Source: Rhodococcus jostii RHA1
GTDB taxonomy: Bacteria > Actinomycetota > Actinomycetes > Mycobacteriales > Mycobacteriaceae
Assembly (NCBI RefSeq): GCF_000014565.1
Contig: NC_008269.1
Location: 1-64,000 of the forward strand
Direction of reading: 5' to 3'
DNA length: 64,000 nucleotides
Below the pieces are notes generated by a model. The model did not search any database, was not told the DNA's origin, and saw nothing but the letters and a program-made list of their open reading frames with translations. Shown here in pieces: positions 17,089-26,519 of the stretch. Made by a program: the position numbers and the translations under genes. Numbering within the stretch: the stretch's first letter is position 1; the number at the start of each line of letters is the position of its first letter.

Positions 17089-18531
17089 CTACACAGGTGG
17101 AAAGTAAATGGACTGCTGCTGTTGATAATTGGCGAGGCCCTCGGGTCCGAACTCGCGACCCAAGCCACTCCCCTTGACTCCACCGAACGGCGCAGCAGGA
17201 TCGGGAATGTAGTGGTTGATCCCGACCGTGCCGGTCTGCACTCGTCGGGCGACAGCTCCAGCGTGCTCGAGATCCTGAGACCACACGGTCCCGCCTAGCC
17301 CGTAACCGGAGTCATTCGCGATGTGCACCGCGTCGTCGATGTCGCCGTACGGGATGATCGACAACACCGGACCGAAGATCTCCTCACGGGCGATCGTTGC
17401 GGAATTGTCGACATCGGCGAAGATGGTCGGTTGCACGAACCAGCCACGATCGCGTTCAGGTCGACCTCCACCAGTTGTCAGACGAGCGCCTTCCGACTTG
17501 CCTTGGGCGATGTAGCCCTCGACACGGTCCCGATGCGTGCTGCTGGCCATGGGACCGACCATGGTCGCCTCGTCCAGCGCATCACCGACAACAGCACTGG
17601 CCGCCATCTGGGTGAACACATCCACGACCTCGTCGTAACGTGACCGCGGCGCCAGAATGCGGGTGCCGACGAAGCAGGTCTGGCCGTTGTTGAGCAACGT
17701 GGCACCGAACAGATCCTGAGCGCTGCTCACCAACTCGGCGTCATCGAGCACGATTGCGGCCGACTTGCCACCGAGCTCCAGAGTGACAGGGCGCAGTAGG
17801 CGCCCACAGGCCTCAGCGATGCTCCGCCCGGCAGGCGTCGAACCCGTGAACGCAACCTTGTCCACGCCCGGATGCTCGACGAGATACGCCCCGAGTTCAC
17901 GGCCACCGGGGACGATGTTCACCACCCCGTGGGGCAAACCTGCCTGCTCCAGCAGCTCCGCGAGCCGGAACACATCGAGAACGGTCTCCGGAGAGGGCTT
18001 GATAACGACGGTGCACCCTGCCGCTAATGCCGGCGCAAGCTTCGAGAAGAGCAACGTCTGAGGAAAATTCCACGGCACGATCGCGGCAACCACACCGACC
18101 GGCTGACGCCGAACGACGACATGGCCACCGAACATACCGGGGCGCTCCTCCTCGAGCTGCTGGTCACGGACCATCCCCGCATACAGGCGGAGAAGCGCCC
18201 CCGGGAACCCGCCTTCAACGGCGCGCGCGGTGGAAATGGGCATACCGTTCTGCTCGCTGACCAACCGCACGATGTCTTCGGAACTCTCACCGATCGCGGC
18301 AGCCAACTTTTCGAGAGTCTCGGCGCGGCGCGAGGGCTCGAGTGAAGCCCACCCCGTCGGGTCGTCGAACGCCCGCCGCGCCGCAGCCACCGCGGCGTCC
18401 GCATCCGCGGGCGCACCCTCAGGAACGACGCCGATGACTTCCTCGGTGCTCGCCGAGGTGACCGAGATGGTCGCCGCTGTGGACGGCGCTACCCACTGGC
18501 CACCGATAAACAAAGACGTGTAGCTGATCAT
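17089..18531 (-). CDS. NAD(P)-dependent aldehyde dehydrogenase
   Basis: 480 residues from MISYTSLFIGG (ATG 18531). The enzyme is complete: Asn155 in PWNFPQ, the Glu252 general base in LELGGKS, and the catalytic Cys286 in NNGQTCFVGTR; the cofactor Lys is in VIKPSPET. It oxidises an aldehyde to the acid; the substrate cannot be read from sequence. Downstream on the same strand lie the first codons of an alcohol dehydrogenase, so it was probably the acid-forming step of an alcohol oxidation operon. An in-frame upstream Met at 18579 is less likely because family proteins begin near the LFIGG strand. Confidence 0.9.
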   Translation of the reverse strand: MISYTSLFIGGQWVAPSTAATISVTSASTEEVIGVVPEGAPADADAAVAAARRAFDDPTGWASLEPSRRAETLEKLAAAIGESSEDIVRLVSEQNGMPISTARAVEGGFPGALLRLYAGMVRDQQLEEERPGMFGGHVVVRRQPVGVVAAIVPWNFPQTLLFSKLAPALAAGCTVVIKPSPETVLDVFRLAELLEQAGLPHGVVNIVPGGRELGAYLVEHPGVDKVAFTGSTPAGRSIAEACGRLLRPVTLELGGKSAAIVLDDAELVSSAQDLFGATLLNNGQTCFVGTRILAPRSRYDEVVDVFTQMAASAVVGDALDEATMVGPMASSTHRDRVEGYIAQGKSEGARLTTGGGRPERDRGWFVQPTIFADVDNSATIAREEIFGPVLSIIPYGDIDDAVHIANDSGYGLGGTVWSQDLEHAGAVARRVQTGTVGINHYIPDPAAPFGGVKGSGLGREFGPEGLANYQQQQSIYFPPV

Positions 18532-19036
18532 GCCGCTCCTCGTGATGTATTGGATGTTGGTCGACGGCACCGCGCGCAAAGCGGTGAGATGCTGAGATAT
18601 TCACTACTGACAGCAGGCTTAATTGGGGTCTGCGAGAGTCCGGTGTGCTCTGCAACAGCGGAGACAATTGCGGCGCCCGTCAGCGAAGCACCGGGTCGCT
18701 GCTCTCCGTACGACCACCTCGCTGACGATCACACATTCCGATAAGGACTCACCGCGACGTCCGCACCGGGAACGCCGCCCGCGGAGTCGGCACCGGGCAC
18801 GCTGCCGCACCACCTCCACCGCCAGTCATGTGATTCATGGCACAGAATGTAATCTACCTACTCGTCGGTCGTCAATAACATTTGCGTCGACGTTTCTTAC
18901 AGGCGCTCGAGTTTCACCCGCTGGGGCCGTGCGTCGACCACCGCCACGCAGCAGCGGGAATCTATTAATTGAAAATGGTCAGGTGGTTGCCTGACGCCGT
19001 GGTTCGATGGCCCTGCAAGGCCGTGCTCTAGAAGGC
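18532..19036. other. intergenic region upstream of aldehyde dehydrogenase
   Basis: No gene recognised. It contains the presumed aldehyde dehydrogenase promoter and ends at the IS630 left terminus. The segment around 18840-18980 is less GC-rich than its surroundings. Confidence 0.4.
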
Positions 19037-20285
19037 TAGTAGACCGTCGCGGCTAAGTGTTGGGATATAGGTGGCGAAGTTTGATGCGGGCGTCGTCGGT
19101 GGTGAAGTGCCACTGGACCTGGCGTTGATCGGCGTTGGTCTGTCGTTGCCAGGCGGCGAGTTCGGCGTTGAGTGTCTCGAGGTCCTCGATGCGCCGGTCC
19201 AGGCACTGGCGGGTCAGCACCGAGAGCTCGATCTCGGCGATGTTGAGCCACGAGCCGTGTTTGGGGGTGTGGTGGATCTCGAGCCGCTGCGCGAGCGCGA
19301 ACGCCTCGGCCGGCTCGAAGGCCTCGTAGAGCGATCCGATGCCGTGGGTATTGAGGTTGTCCATCACCAGCACCACCGTCTCCGCGGCCGGGTAGTCCAC
19401 GCACAGTAGCTCTTTGACCTGCCGAGCCCAGTCGACCTTGGTGCGCCGGGGCTGGGCATCGACACGCCGCCAGCCGGCCAGGGGCTCGACCCAGCAGAAG
19501 ATCGAACAGGTCCCGTGCCGCACATACTCGGAGTCTTCCTTCAGATCGCGCCCCGGGCCTGCAGGGATCGGGTCACGCACGTGAGCGAGGAGCTGGTAGG
19601 GCTTCTCGTCCATGCACACCACCGGGTGAGATGGGTTGTGGGGGCGGGCGTAGACCGACAGGACATCTTCCATCCGGGCTGCGAACTCCGCGTTCGCCTT
19701 TGGTGGGATGGTCCAGCACTTCTTCAGGTGAGGACGAAGTTTCGTTTTTTTAAAATCCGGCCGATGGTCGAGTGGTCCAGGTCGGGGATGTCCTCGACCA
19801 GGGCGACGTGCTTCTCCAGCAACCGCAGCGACCACCGCGCATGACCCGCGGGCGGCTTCGAGCAGGCCAACGCAATCAACCTGGCCTCGACCTCCCCCGT
19901 GATCTGCGACGGCACCGGTGGCAGGTCACGCTGCTTACGACCGATCGTGGCCTCCACGTCCCGACCGGTCTCGGCAAACCGCTTGGCCACCAGCCGCACC
20001 GTCTCACCCGAGACCCCCAACCGTGCCGCGATCACCTTCTTCTCATCCACCACCCCGACCGAGGTGTCCAGCGCCAGCAACACCCGGGCCCGCCGGATCA
20101 TCGAGGCCGGATGCACCCCGGTCGTGGTCAACCGTTCCAAGAACTCACGATCAGCCGAGCTCAACGTCACCGGACGCTTCTTCTGCGAAGGCATGACAAC
20201 AGTCCTGACCGGCAGAGGGGAAGGGGAAGTCTGCCGCCCCCAACCTAAACGAAACAGGCCAGAACTAAGCAGCGACACGCTACTA
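19037..20285 (-). mobile_element. IS630-family insertion sequence
   Basis: The ends are imperfect inverted repeats of about 23 bases: CTAGTAGACCGTCGCGGCTA at 19036 and its partner, the reverse complement of 20264-20286, CTAGTAGCGTGTCGCTGCTT. Both ends include a TA dinucleotide (19037-19038 and 20284-20285), as expected for an IS630/mariner-type TA target duplication. The element is about 1.25 kb with one transposase gene in two overlapping frames. Both ends and all DDE motifs are present, so it may be active. Confidence 0.8.
19053..20194 (-). CDS. IS630 transposase, made by -1 frameshifting
   Basis: Frame A (20194 to 19724, 156 residues) holds the helix-turn-helix domain: [20 protein letters not shown] and [14 protein letters not shown]. 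Frame B (about 19750 to 19053) holds the DDE domain: [11 protein letters not shown] (first Asp), [11 protein letters not shown] (second Asp) and [15 protein letters not shown] (Glu). The frames overlap at a run of seven A residues (19745-19751 on the minus strand) read as A AAA AAA, where a -1 slip moves frame A into frame B. Such A-run frameshifting is common in this family. The start MPSQKKRPV is supported by the usual N-terminus. Confidence 0.8.
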
Positions 20286-20352
20286 GGAGAGGCGTAGCCG
20301 GTTTTTGGAGTCAAGTTTGTGGTGTATGGGTCACGTTCGACTGCTTGATGTT

Positions 20353-21177
20353 TCAGGCTGCGAGTTGCGCTGTGGCGGTGAGGGTATCGACGGCGGTGCG
20401 GTAGGCGGTCGCTGCCGCTCGCAGGCGGCCGGGAGTGGTTGTCGGGGTGGCAAGTTCGGCGAGGCCGGTGCGCAGGACCCGATCGTGGACACAGGTGAGG
20501 AACTTCGCGGTGTCGAGTCCGTGGTCGGTGACCTGATACCGGTGGGTGCCCTCGATGCGGGCGATGAGGTTGCGGGTTTTGAGTCGGCGCAGGTCATAGG
20601 TCATCTGCCCGGCGGACACCGTGTCCGGGTCGAGTCCGCGCAGCTCGGCGGTGAGGGTGCGCAGGTCCTTGTTGGTGAAGCCGTTCGGGTGCAGCCGGAA
20701 GATCAGCACCGCGGAAAGCAGTGCATGGCTGCGCTGGTCAGCGAACCGCAGTCCCGACACGCGGGCACCGGTGGCGGTGGTGACCGGGGCGGTGATGGCG
20801 GCAAGGGCGTCGGCGCCGGTGATCGGGTCGTGGCTGAGTTGTTGGACGCGCAGCAGGCGCCGGTTGGCGGTGTAGCCGATCTCCCGGAGTGCGGGCAGAT
20901 GTGTCAGTCGTTTCCCGATCTCGAAATCGCGGGTGTTGTTGATGGTGGTTTCGGTGCGCAGTGCCCGTCCTTCCGCCGCGGTGAAGCGGTCGGTGATCCG
21001 CGCCAACGGTGCGGTGGAGGCGATCGGCAATCCCAGCTGCCGATGCACGTAGCCGACCAGACCCTTGGCGTACTGCAGGCCCGGCACGTAGACGTTGAGG
21101 TACATGCGGTCGATGCACTCGACCTCGAACAGCACGTGTTCGGTGACGACATCGGCGACGCTGCGCGCTACGGTCAT
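20353..21177 (-). CDS. actinobacterial winged-helix-type protein with large internal deletion
   Basis: 274 residues from MTVARSVADVV (ATG 21177). The N-terminal 70 residues (ECIDRMYLNVYVPGLQYAKG, LPIASTAPLARITD) and the C-terminal 200 residues (LRTETTINNTRDFEIGKRL, LPALREIGYTANRRLL, MTYDLRRLKTRNLIARIEG) match, from memory, the two ends of a widespread uncharacterised family of roughly 550-600 residues. The intervening 290 or so residues are missing and the two parts are joined in frame after ITDRFTAA. The C-terminal winged-helix-like part (YDLRRLKTRNLI) explains occasional annotation as MarR-like. The product is probably non-functional or altered. Confidence 0.55.
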   Translation of the reverse strand: MTVARSVADVVTEHVLFEVECIDRMYLNVYVPGLQYAKGLVGYVHRQLGLPIASTAPLARITDRFTAAEGRALRTETTINNTRDFEIGKRLTHLPALREIGYTANRRLLRVQQLSHDPITGADALAAITAPVTTATGARVSGLRFADQRSHALLSAVLIFRLHPNGFTNKDLRTLTAELRGLDPDTVSAGQMTYDLRRLKTRNLIARIEGTHRYQVTDHGLDTAKFLTCVHDRVLRTGLAELATPTTTPGRLRAAATAYRTAVDTLTATAQLAA

Positions 21178-21491
21178 GGTGGGCTCCGGTGGGTCGGGCG
21201 GCCAGTAGGCCAACCAACCGCTACGACGGTTCATACACCCGATCGACGTCGTCGACCAGGGTCACAACCCCAACCGGCCGGAGCCCCCGACCCAGTGACC
21301 ACCACACGACTCGTCGGGCTGGGGCGAAGCCCCGTTAGTTGTACTCGGCCAGAACGCTGGCAACCCCGGCCGAGAGGGTGGTCTCGTCGAGAATATGAAC
21401 ACATGGAGCGGTGTCCCCGAGTGATCGACGACATCTGCCCGCAGGTCGTCACGAGCAGGAGCGATAGTCAACTCCTGCGGAGGAGGTGGAG

Positions 21492-21981
21492 TCAGGCGAC
21501 CTCGGACGCCGGCGCATCCGGTGACGGTTCGGGGATGATGCCGACGGGCCGTTCGAGGACCTTACCCTTGTGGAACAGCGCGCCGGCCCGCAACAACGCC
21601 ACCAACTGTGGTGCGTTCACCGTCCGCCATCGGGCCCGAGCGGCCTCGATCAGCTTGTAAGCCATCGCCTTACCCGCTGTCCGCGAACGCGGGCCCTTCG
21701 TCACCTTCGTCCGCAAACGCACGGTCGCAACGTCGATTCGATGGGGTTGGTGGTGCTCAGATGCACCCAATGCTCCGCCGGGTAGCGGAAGCACTCGCAG
21801 CACATCGGCGTCGTCGACGATCTTCGCGACCGCCTTCGGGTACTTCGCCCCGTAGTCCAGTTCGAACGGGTGATCGCCCGCTGCGCCTTGTCAATATCCT
21901 CGGCGCCCACGATGTCCTTCATCACCGCCAACGCGCCCGGATGCGCCGACTTCGGCAGTGCAGCAAACACATTGGCTTACT
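21492..21981 (-). pseudogene. IS256-family transposase, C-terminal part
   Basis: The minus strand reads NVFAALPKSAHPGALAVMKD at 21970, then after frameshifts RLRTKVTKGPRSRTAG and AARARWRTVNAPQLVALLRAG near the end, as in IS256 (Mutator-type) transposases. The 5' boundary is exactly the left end of the ISAzo13-type element, and the matching N-terminal part lies at 26520-27216. The gene also carries an in-frame TAA at the rejoined site and at least one frameshift, so it is dead apart from the insertion. Confidence 0.75.
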
Positions 21982-22047
21982 CATGTGACTGTAAGATAAT
22001 AAAGTGTCGTTTTGTGGTTCCAGTCGGGTTGATGCGGTAGGGCGATC

Positions 22048-23004
22048 GTGAGCGAGGTCGACGAGCGATTGCGGGAGCGGTTCGAGGTATTGCTGCCGCA
22101 TCTGAACGAGCGACAGCGGCGTTTGGCTTTGGCGGCGGAGGCCCGGTCGTTGGGGCATGGCGGGGTGCGGGCGGTGGCTCGGACGGTCGGTGTCAGCGAG
22201 ACCACGGTCCGCAGGGGCGTATTCGAGTTGGAGGCCGGCGAGCATCCGACGCCGACGGGTCGAGTCCGCCGTCCGGGTGGGGGCCGCAAGGGTGCGGACG
22301 CGCTGAATCCGCAGCTGGTGCCTGCGTTGTTGGCGCTGGTCGAGCCGGATGAGCGTGGGGATCCGGAGTCTCCGTTGCGGTGGACGACCAAGTCGCTTCG
22401 ACACCTGGCCGAGGAGCTGACCCGGCAGGGCAATCCGGTGTCCGCACCGACTGTGGGACGATTGTTGCGGGACAATGGATTCAGCTTGCAGGCCAACGCC
22501 AAGACTTTGGAAGGCGAGCAGCACCCGGACCGGGACGTGCAGTTCCGCTACATCAACGAGCAGGTCAAGGCGCACCAGGACGCGGGCGAGCCGGTGATCA
22601 GCGTCGATTCGAAGAAGAAGGAACATAACTCGGCCAGCTGCCCACCCCGCGGCGCGAGTGGCGGCCGCAGGGCGATCCGGTGCGGGTGGTCGATCACAGT
22701 TTCTTCACCGGACCGAATGCGGAACGGGCCATCCCGTACGGCGTCCACGACTTGACCACCGACGCAGGTTGGGTCAATGTCGGCGTCGACCACGACACCG
22801 CCGCGTTCGCGGTCGCCTCCATCCGCCGCTGGTGGCAGGCCCGCGGCGCCGCCGACTACCCGCACGCGACCCGGCTGCTGATCACCGCCGACGCCGGCGG
22901 CTCCAACAGCTACCGGTACCGGTTGTGGAAGGCGGAATTGGCCGCACTGGCAACCGAGACCGGGTTGGCGATCACCGTCTGCCATTTCCCGCCCGGCACC
23001 TCGA
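22048..23004 (+). pseudogene. ISAzo13 transposase, N-terminal part
   Basis: From a GTG at 22048: an HTH region (ARTVGVSETTVRRGVFELE), RRPGGGRKG, and the start of the catalytic domain (VISVDSKKKE near 22605). A one-base deletion near 22620 shifts the frame; the next motif block (GPNAERAIPYGVHDLTTDAG, TAAFAVASIRRWW, LLITADAGGSNSYR, CHFPPGTS) continues in another frame. The intron insertion at 23004/25059 splits the codons of CHFPPGTS-KWNKIEH. The gene is thus inactivated twice. Confidence 0.8.
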
Positions 23005-23067
23005 ATAGGGTCGGGAACTGGCGCGGTGACGCAGTACGTGCGTTCCGTTTCCAGCCCCCGCCACCTC

Positions 23068-23101
23068 GATTCCGTGCATGCGGTTCTCCCGCACACGGCT
23101 C
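23068..23101 (-). ncRNA. group II intron domain V
   Basis: The minus strand reads GAGCCGTGTGC, a tetraloop-type turn region, then GCATGCACGGAATC, which folds into the short bulged hairpin of domain V with the catalytic AGC-like triad near its base. It has the canonical 34-nt length and lies just downstream of the maturase stop codon, followed by a domain VI-like stem before the 3' end. Confidence 0.75.
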
Positions 23102-24479
23102 ACCGACGTCGTTCACCACCGGCATTCGGCTTCCCCCGCCAGTCCCGGAAGGGCCTGGGGGCGACGACGTTCCCAGAAAGGCTGACCAGGCCCAGATGGT
23201 CCGGGGAGGCATACGCCACCACGTGCCATCCGAAGCTGCGGGAGCGCTTGTGACGTTTGCCGATGAACAGCGCCATCCGCATCCGCACGTACTCCCTGAT
23301 CACCCCGAAGCGGTGTGCTGAGTTGCCGTACTTGAAGTACGCCGCCCAGCCGTTCAGGAACAAGTTGAGGTCCTGAACCACCACCTCGGTCGGCAGCAGC
23401 AATCGGGAGCGGTCCGTCAATTCCCGGATCCGTTCCCGTGCGTGCCGCACCGCCTTGTCCGCGGGCCAGCGGGCGAGGAAGGGGAACGGCCGCCGCCCGG
23501 GGCGAGCGGGCGCGTTCACCAACCGATGATGGAAACCGAGGAAGTCCACTCCCTCGCCTCCCACCCGAAGGTGCACAATCCTGGTCTTGGCCTCCTTCGG
23601 CTCCAAGCCGAGATCGGCCAGCAGTTCCCGAAGCCGCGTCAACGCGGCCTCGGCCTGCCGCCGGGACCTGCACATCACCAGCGCGTCGTCGGCATAACGC
23701 ACCAGGACCCCGTGCTCGTCCACGTCCCATGCCCGGTCGAGCCGGTGCAGGTAGACGTTGCAGAGCAAGGCGGATGCAACCCCGCCCTGTGGGGTTCCGG
23801 TGACCGGCCGACGGACCTGCCCCTCCTCCATCACTCCCGCGCGCAACATCACGCGCAGCAGCTTCAGGAACGGCTGGTCGCAGACACGTTCCTCGACCGC
23901 CTGCATCAACTTCTCGATCGGAATCGCCTCGAAACAGTTGGCGATGTCCGTCTCCACCACCCACCGACACCCCCGCCAGGACTCATCGATGAGCACCTGC
24001 AGCGCGTCATGGGCACCACGCCGGGGACGGAACCCGAACGAGCACGGAAGGAAATCCGCCTCGAACACCGGCTCCGCCACCAGTTTCCACGCGGCCTGGA
24101 CGATCCGGTCGCGCACCGAAGGAATCGACAGCGGCCTTTGCTCCACCGTGCCGGGCTTGGGGATGAACACCCGACGCGCCGGGAGCGGACGATAGCTGCC
24201 TTCCTTCAGTTCCACGGCCAGTTCGTCGAGGAGGCGGGCAACCCCGTACTCCTCGACCTCCTCCAGGGTGATTCGGTCGATACCCGGCGCGCCGTTGTTG
24301 CGGCGCACCGCGACCCACCCACGCCACAGGACGTCCCTGCGCGAGACCTTGTCCATCAGCGCGTGGAACCGTCGTCCGGGATCGACCTTGGCCGCCCGGT
24401 AGAGCGCATGCTGCAAGGCACGGACCGGATCCGAGGGAGAACGTCCCCCGTCGGCGGGACTAGCCACCTGGGCACTCAC
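23100..24479 (-). CDS. ltrA: group II intron reverse transcriptase/maturase
   Basis: About 459 residues, probably from a GTG at 24479 (VSAQVASPADGG); the open frame extends to 24533. Reverse transcriptase motifs are intact: NNGAPGIDRITLEEVE (RT-1), RPLSIPSVRDRIVQ (RT-2), FRPRRGAHDAL and VVETDIANCFE (RT-3), TGTPQGGVASALLCNVYL (RT-4), LVRYADDALVMC with the YADD active site (RT-5) and VDFLGFHHR (RT-6/7). The maturase (X) domain follows (LNLFLNGWAAYFKYGN). No HNH endonuclease domain is present, so target-primed integration would rely on nicked or replicating DNA. The gene ends at domain V. Confidence 0.9.
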   Translation of the reverse strand: MSAQVASPADGGRSPSDPVRALQHALYRAAKVDPGRRFHALMDKVSRRDVLWRGWVAVRRNNGAPGIDRITLEEVEEYGVARLLDELAVELKEGSYRPLPARRVFIPKPGTVEQRPLSIPSVRDRIVQAAWKLVAEPVFEADFLPCSFGFRPRRGAHDALQVLIDESWRGCRWVVETDIANCFEAIPIEKLMQAVEERVCDQPFLKLLRVMLRAGVMEEGQVRRPVTGTPQGGVASALLCNVYLHRLDRAWDVDEHGVLVRYADDALVMCRSRRQAEAALTRLRELLADLGLEPKEAKTRIVHLRVGGEGVDFLGFHHRLVNAPARPGRRPFPFLARWPADKAVRHARERIRELTDRSRLLLPTEVVVQDLNLFLNGWAAYFKYGNSAHRFGVIREYVRMRMALFIGKRHKRSRSFGWHVVAYASPDHLGLVSLSGNVVAPRPFRDWRGKPNAGGERRR

Positions 24480-25058
24480 CGGGCCCCTCCTCCACATCTC
24501 TACGCATCGACGAAGTAGCGGCCCTTCCCTCACCGGCGGTTATGTTGTCCGCTCGGCTCCAGCAGTACTACGGCCGCCTCTGACGCCCACCCGGCCGGCA
24601 CCCACTTCCCGAGGTCATCGGTTATAGGGCACCCAGCTTCCAGCGGCACCTGCGCGCAGGCCGCCGGGCCGGGGAGGGCCTCTCCAGTTCCCGCCGTCAC
24701 TATCCGAACGTTCCGCGCCCCTTACGCCGGGGAGTTCATCACGACTGCGATTCCAGGCTCTTCGCCGCTTCCATGGCCTTCGCCCTGACACTCCGGGCTC
24801 GGCTCTCCCTTGTCCCACCTCACGATGGGGATTTTCACGACGCGGCAGGCTTCGCTTGATGCTACGGACCACTCGGTTGCTCCCCCTTGAAGGGCTTTTG
24901 ACGCTGGGCTTCGACACCGGGCGTTTCCCCCCGATGCCGCCAGCCTGCTACCGGGCCTCCTGGCAGTTACCCGGACCGGACTTGCACCGGCAAGCGACGA
25001 CGAGCTTACGACTGACGATCAATCACCTACATGACCAACCTCCGTCTTCTGGACGCAC

Positions 25059-25747
25059 AGTGGAACAAAATCGAACACCGGTTGTTCTCCCAGATCACCG
25101 TGAACTGGCGGGGACGGCCGCTGACCAGCCACGAGGTCGTGGTCAAGACCATCGCCTCCACCCGCACCCGCACCGGGCTGCGCGTGGACGCCGAGCTGGA
25201 CACCGGCGACTACCCGATCGGGATCTCGATTGGTCGAGACGAGTTGCGCGCGTTACCCATCCACCCGCACGCCCAGTGCGGAACATGGAACTACACCATC
25301 GAACCCACCCACGCCGACGCCGCTCCGGTTCCCGGCCGCGACCGGGAACGCGAGCGTGCCACGGCCGTCGCAATGCTCGCCGACCCGCGCCTGACCCGAA
25401 TGACCAGCGCCGAACTGAACGAACTCACCGCACGGCTGGCACCAGCCCAGGCCGCGCGCGCCGAGCAACGCCGCTGGCACCAACGCGGCGGCCGGCGCCG
25501 CAATGCCCCGGGTGCCGGCGGGCGACGGCTGCTGTCGGACGCCGCGGCCCTGCTGATCACCATCGTGTACCTGCGGCAGCTCTGCTCCCAGCGGGTGCTC
25601 TCGGAACTGCTCGGGGTGAATCCGAACTCCATCGGCGAAATCATCGCCGAAACGCGGATGCTGCTCGTCGAACACGGCCACCACATCACCCCGACCACCG
25701 GACTGCGCTTCACCACCGCCGCCAGCCTGTCGGACTTTCTCCCGTGA
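25059..25747 (+). pseudogene. ISAzo13 transposase, C-terminal part with extra module
   Basis: Resumes in frame after the intron with WNKIEHRLFSQITVNWRGRP, LTSHEVVVKTIA, GLRVDAELDTGDYPIG and HPHAQCGTWNYTIEP, the conserved end of ISAzo13 transposases. It then continues without a stop into about 120 residues (MTSAELNELTARLAPAQAAR, AAALLITIVYLRQLCSQRVL, LLGVNPNSIGEIIAETRMLL) that form a helix-turn-helix-like module repeated in the next gene. Stop at 25747. Alone it lacks the N-terminal catalytic Asp residues and cannot act. Confidence 0.75.
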
Positions 25748-25793
25748 CGGACCGGCACCCGACACCGCGCCGAATCGGCCGCTCCTCGAAACA

Positions 25794-26201
25794 TTGTCGC
25801 ACCCGGCTCTGACCGGCATGAGCCGCCGGCAACTGGGCGAACTCGTCGAACGCCTCGCCGTCCGGCAAGCCGCCCTGGTCGAACGACGCCGCTACACCAG
25901 CCGCGGCGGCGAACGCATCCCCGGAGGCCGCGGCGGCATCTTCCTCCAGAAGATCACCGATGCCGAACGCGTCCTGGCCACCGTCCTGCACCTGCGCCAA
26001 CTCTGCACCCGCGCCGTCCTTGCCGAACTGTTCCAGGTCAGTCCGCGCACCATCGGCAATGCCCTGCTCGACGTGCGGCCACTGCTCGAACAGGACGGCT
26101 ACACCCCGGTGCCGGCAACCACCCGCTACCGCACCGCCGCCGCCCTCCTCGCCGCCATATCACCACAGGAGGACGACACAACCGAATCGACTGTCCCATG
26201 A
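25794..26201 (+). CDS. small HTH-type protein of the ISAzo13 element
   Basis: About 135 residues (TTG at 25794, or ATG at 25818 giving MSRRQLGELVE). It parallels the module at the end of the preceding gene almost segment for segment: LGELVERLAVRQAALVERRR, DAERVLATVLHLRQLCTRAV, LAELFQVSPRTIGNALLDVR. It is therefore a tandem duplicate of that module. The LxxLFQVSPRTIGN stretch looks like a helix-turn-helix. It lies inside the element's right end, so it is an accessory gene of the transposon; the role is unknown. Confidence 0.55.
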   Translation: MSHPALTGMSRRQLGELVERLAVRQAALVERRRYTSRGGERIPGGRGGIFLQKITDAERVLATVLHLRQLCTRAVLAELFQVSPRTIGNALLDVRPLLEQDGYTPVPATTRYRTAAALLAAISPQEDDTTESTVP

Positions 26202-26519
26202 CACGCAGGACGGCCCGTTGTCATTCAATGCGGCCCGTTTGGTGACTTTGCCACTATGGTTTGGCCCAAGACCTCATCGACGCCGCGACATATCCCGAAG
26301 CGATCAGCAACGCTGCCAACGCCCGGCGCCGCCCCGATGAAACCGCCACCGGGCCGGATTAACTGGCGCGATCCCCTTCCGGCAGAGTCGCAGGTCAACT
26401 TTGATGACAACCAACAGCTTGATCGTCTGCCATCGAATCAGGCCCACCCAGGTCAGCGGCGCGGCACCAGGCCGATCTATCTGTCACCGGACATCGACAC
26501 ATTAATTCCTTACAGTCAC

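Larger units (their letters stand above)
23005..25058 (-). mobile_element. group II intron inserted antisense in the transposase gene
   Basis: On the minus strand the intron starts GTGCGTCC at 25058, matching the GUGYG 5' consensus, and ends ...CCCTAT at 23005, matching the AY 3' end. Removing 23005-25058 restores the transposase codons T-S-K-W-N exactly. A 34-nt domain V lies at 23068-23101, and the maturase gene lies in the domain IV position. The intron is 2054 bases. It runs opposite to the transposase gene, so it cannot splice out of the transposase mRNA. Confidence 0.85.
21985..26519 (+). mobile_element. ISAzo13-family element, interrupted by a group II intron
   Basis: The left end (21985) reads GTGACTGTAAG, eight bases, then GTGTCG. 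The right end (26519 inward on the minus strand) reads GTGACTGTAAG, eight bases, GTGTCG, so the element has clear terminal inverted repeats. A 3-bp duplication CAT flanks it (21982-21984 and 26520-26522). The transposase gene runs on the plus strand and is split by the intron at 23005-25058; two related small modules follow at the 3' side. Without the intron the element would be about 2.5 kb. Confidence 0.8.

Noticed and set aside
20340..21235. interpretation of 20353-21177 as an ordinary MarR regulator
   Set aside because: Only the C-terminal part is winged-helix-like; the N-terminal part belongs to a different, longer family, so a plain MarR call would mislead.
22600..22640. programmed frameshift in the ISAzo13 transposase
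   Set aside because: There is a GAAGAAGAAGG run, but no slippery heptamer suits the needed shift and an in-frame TAA follows; a plain one-base deletion is simpler.
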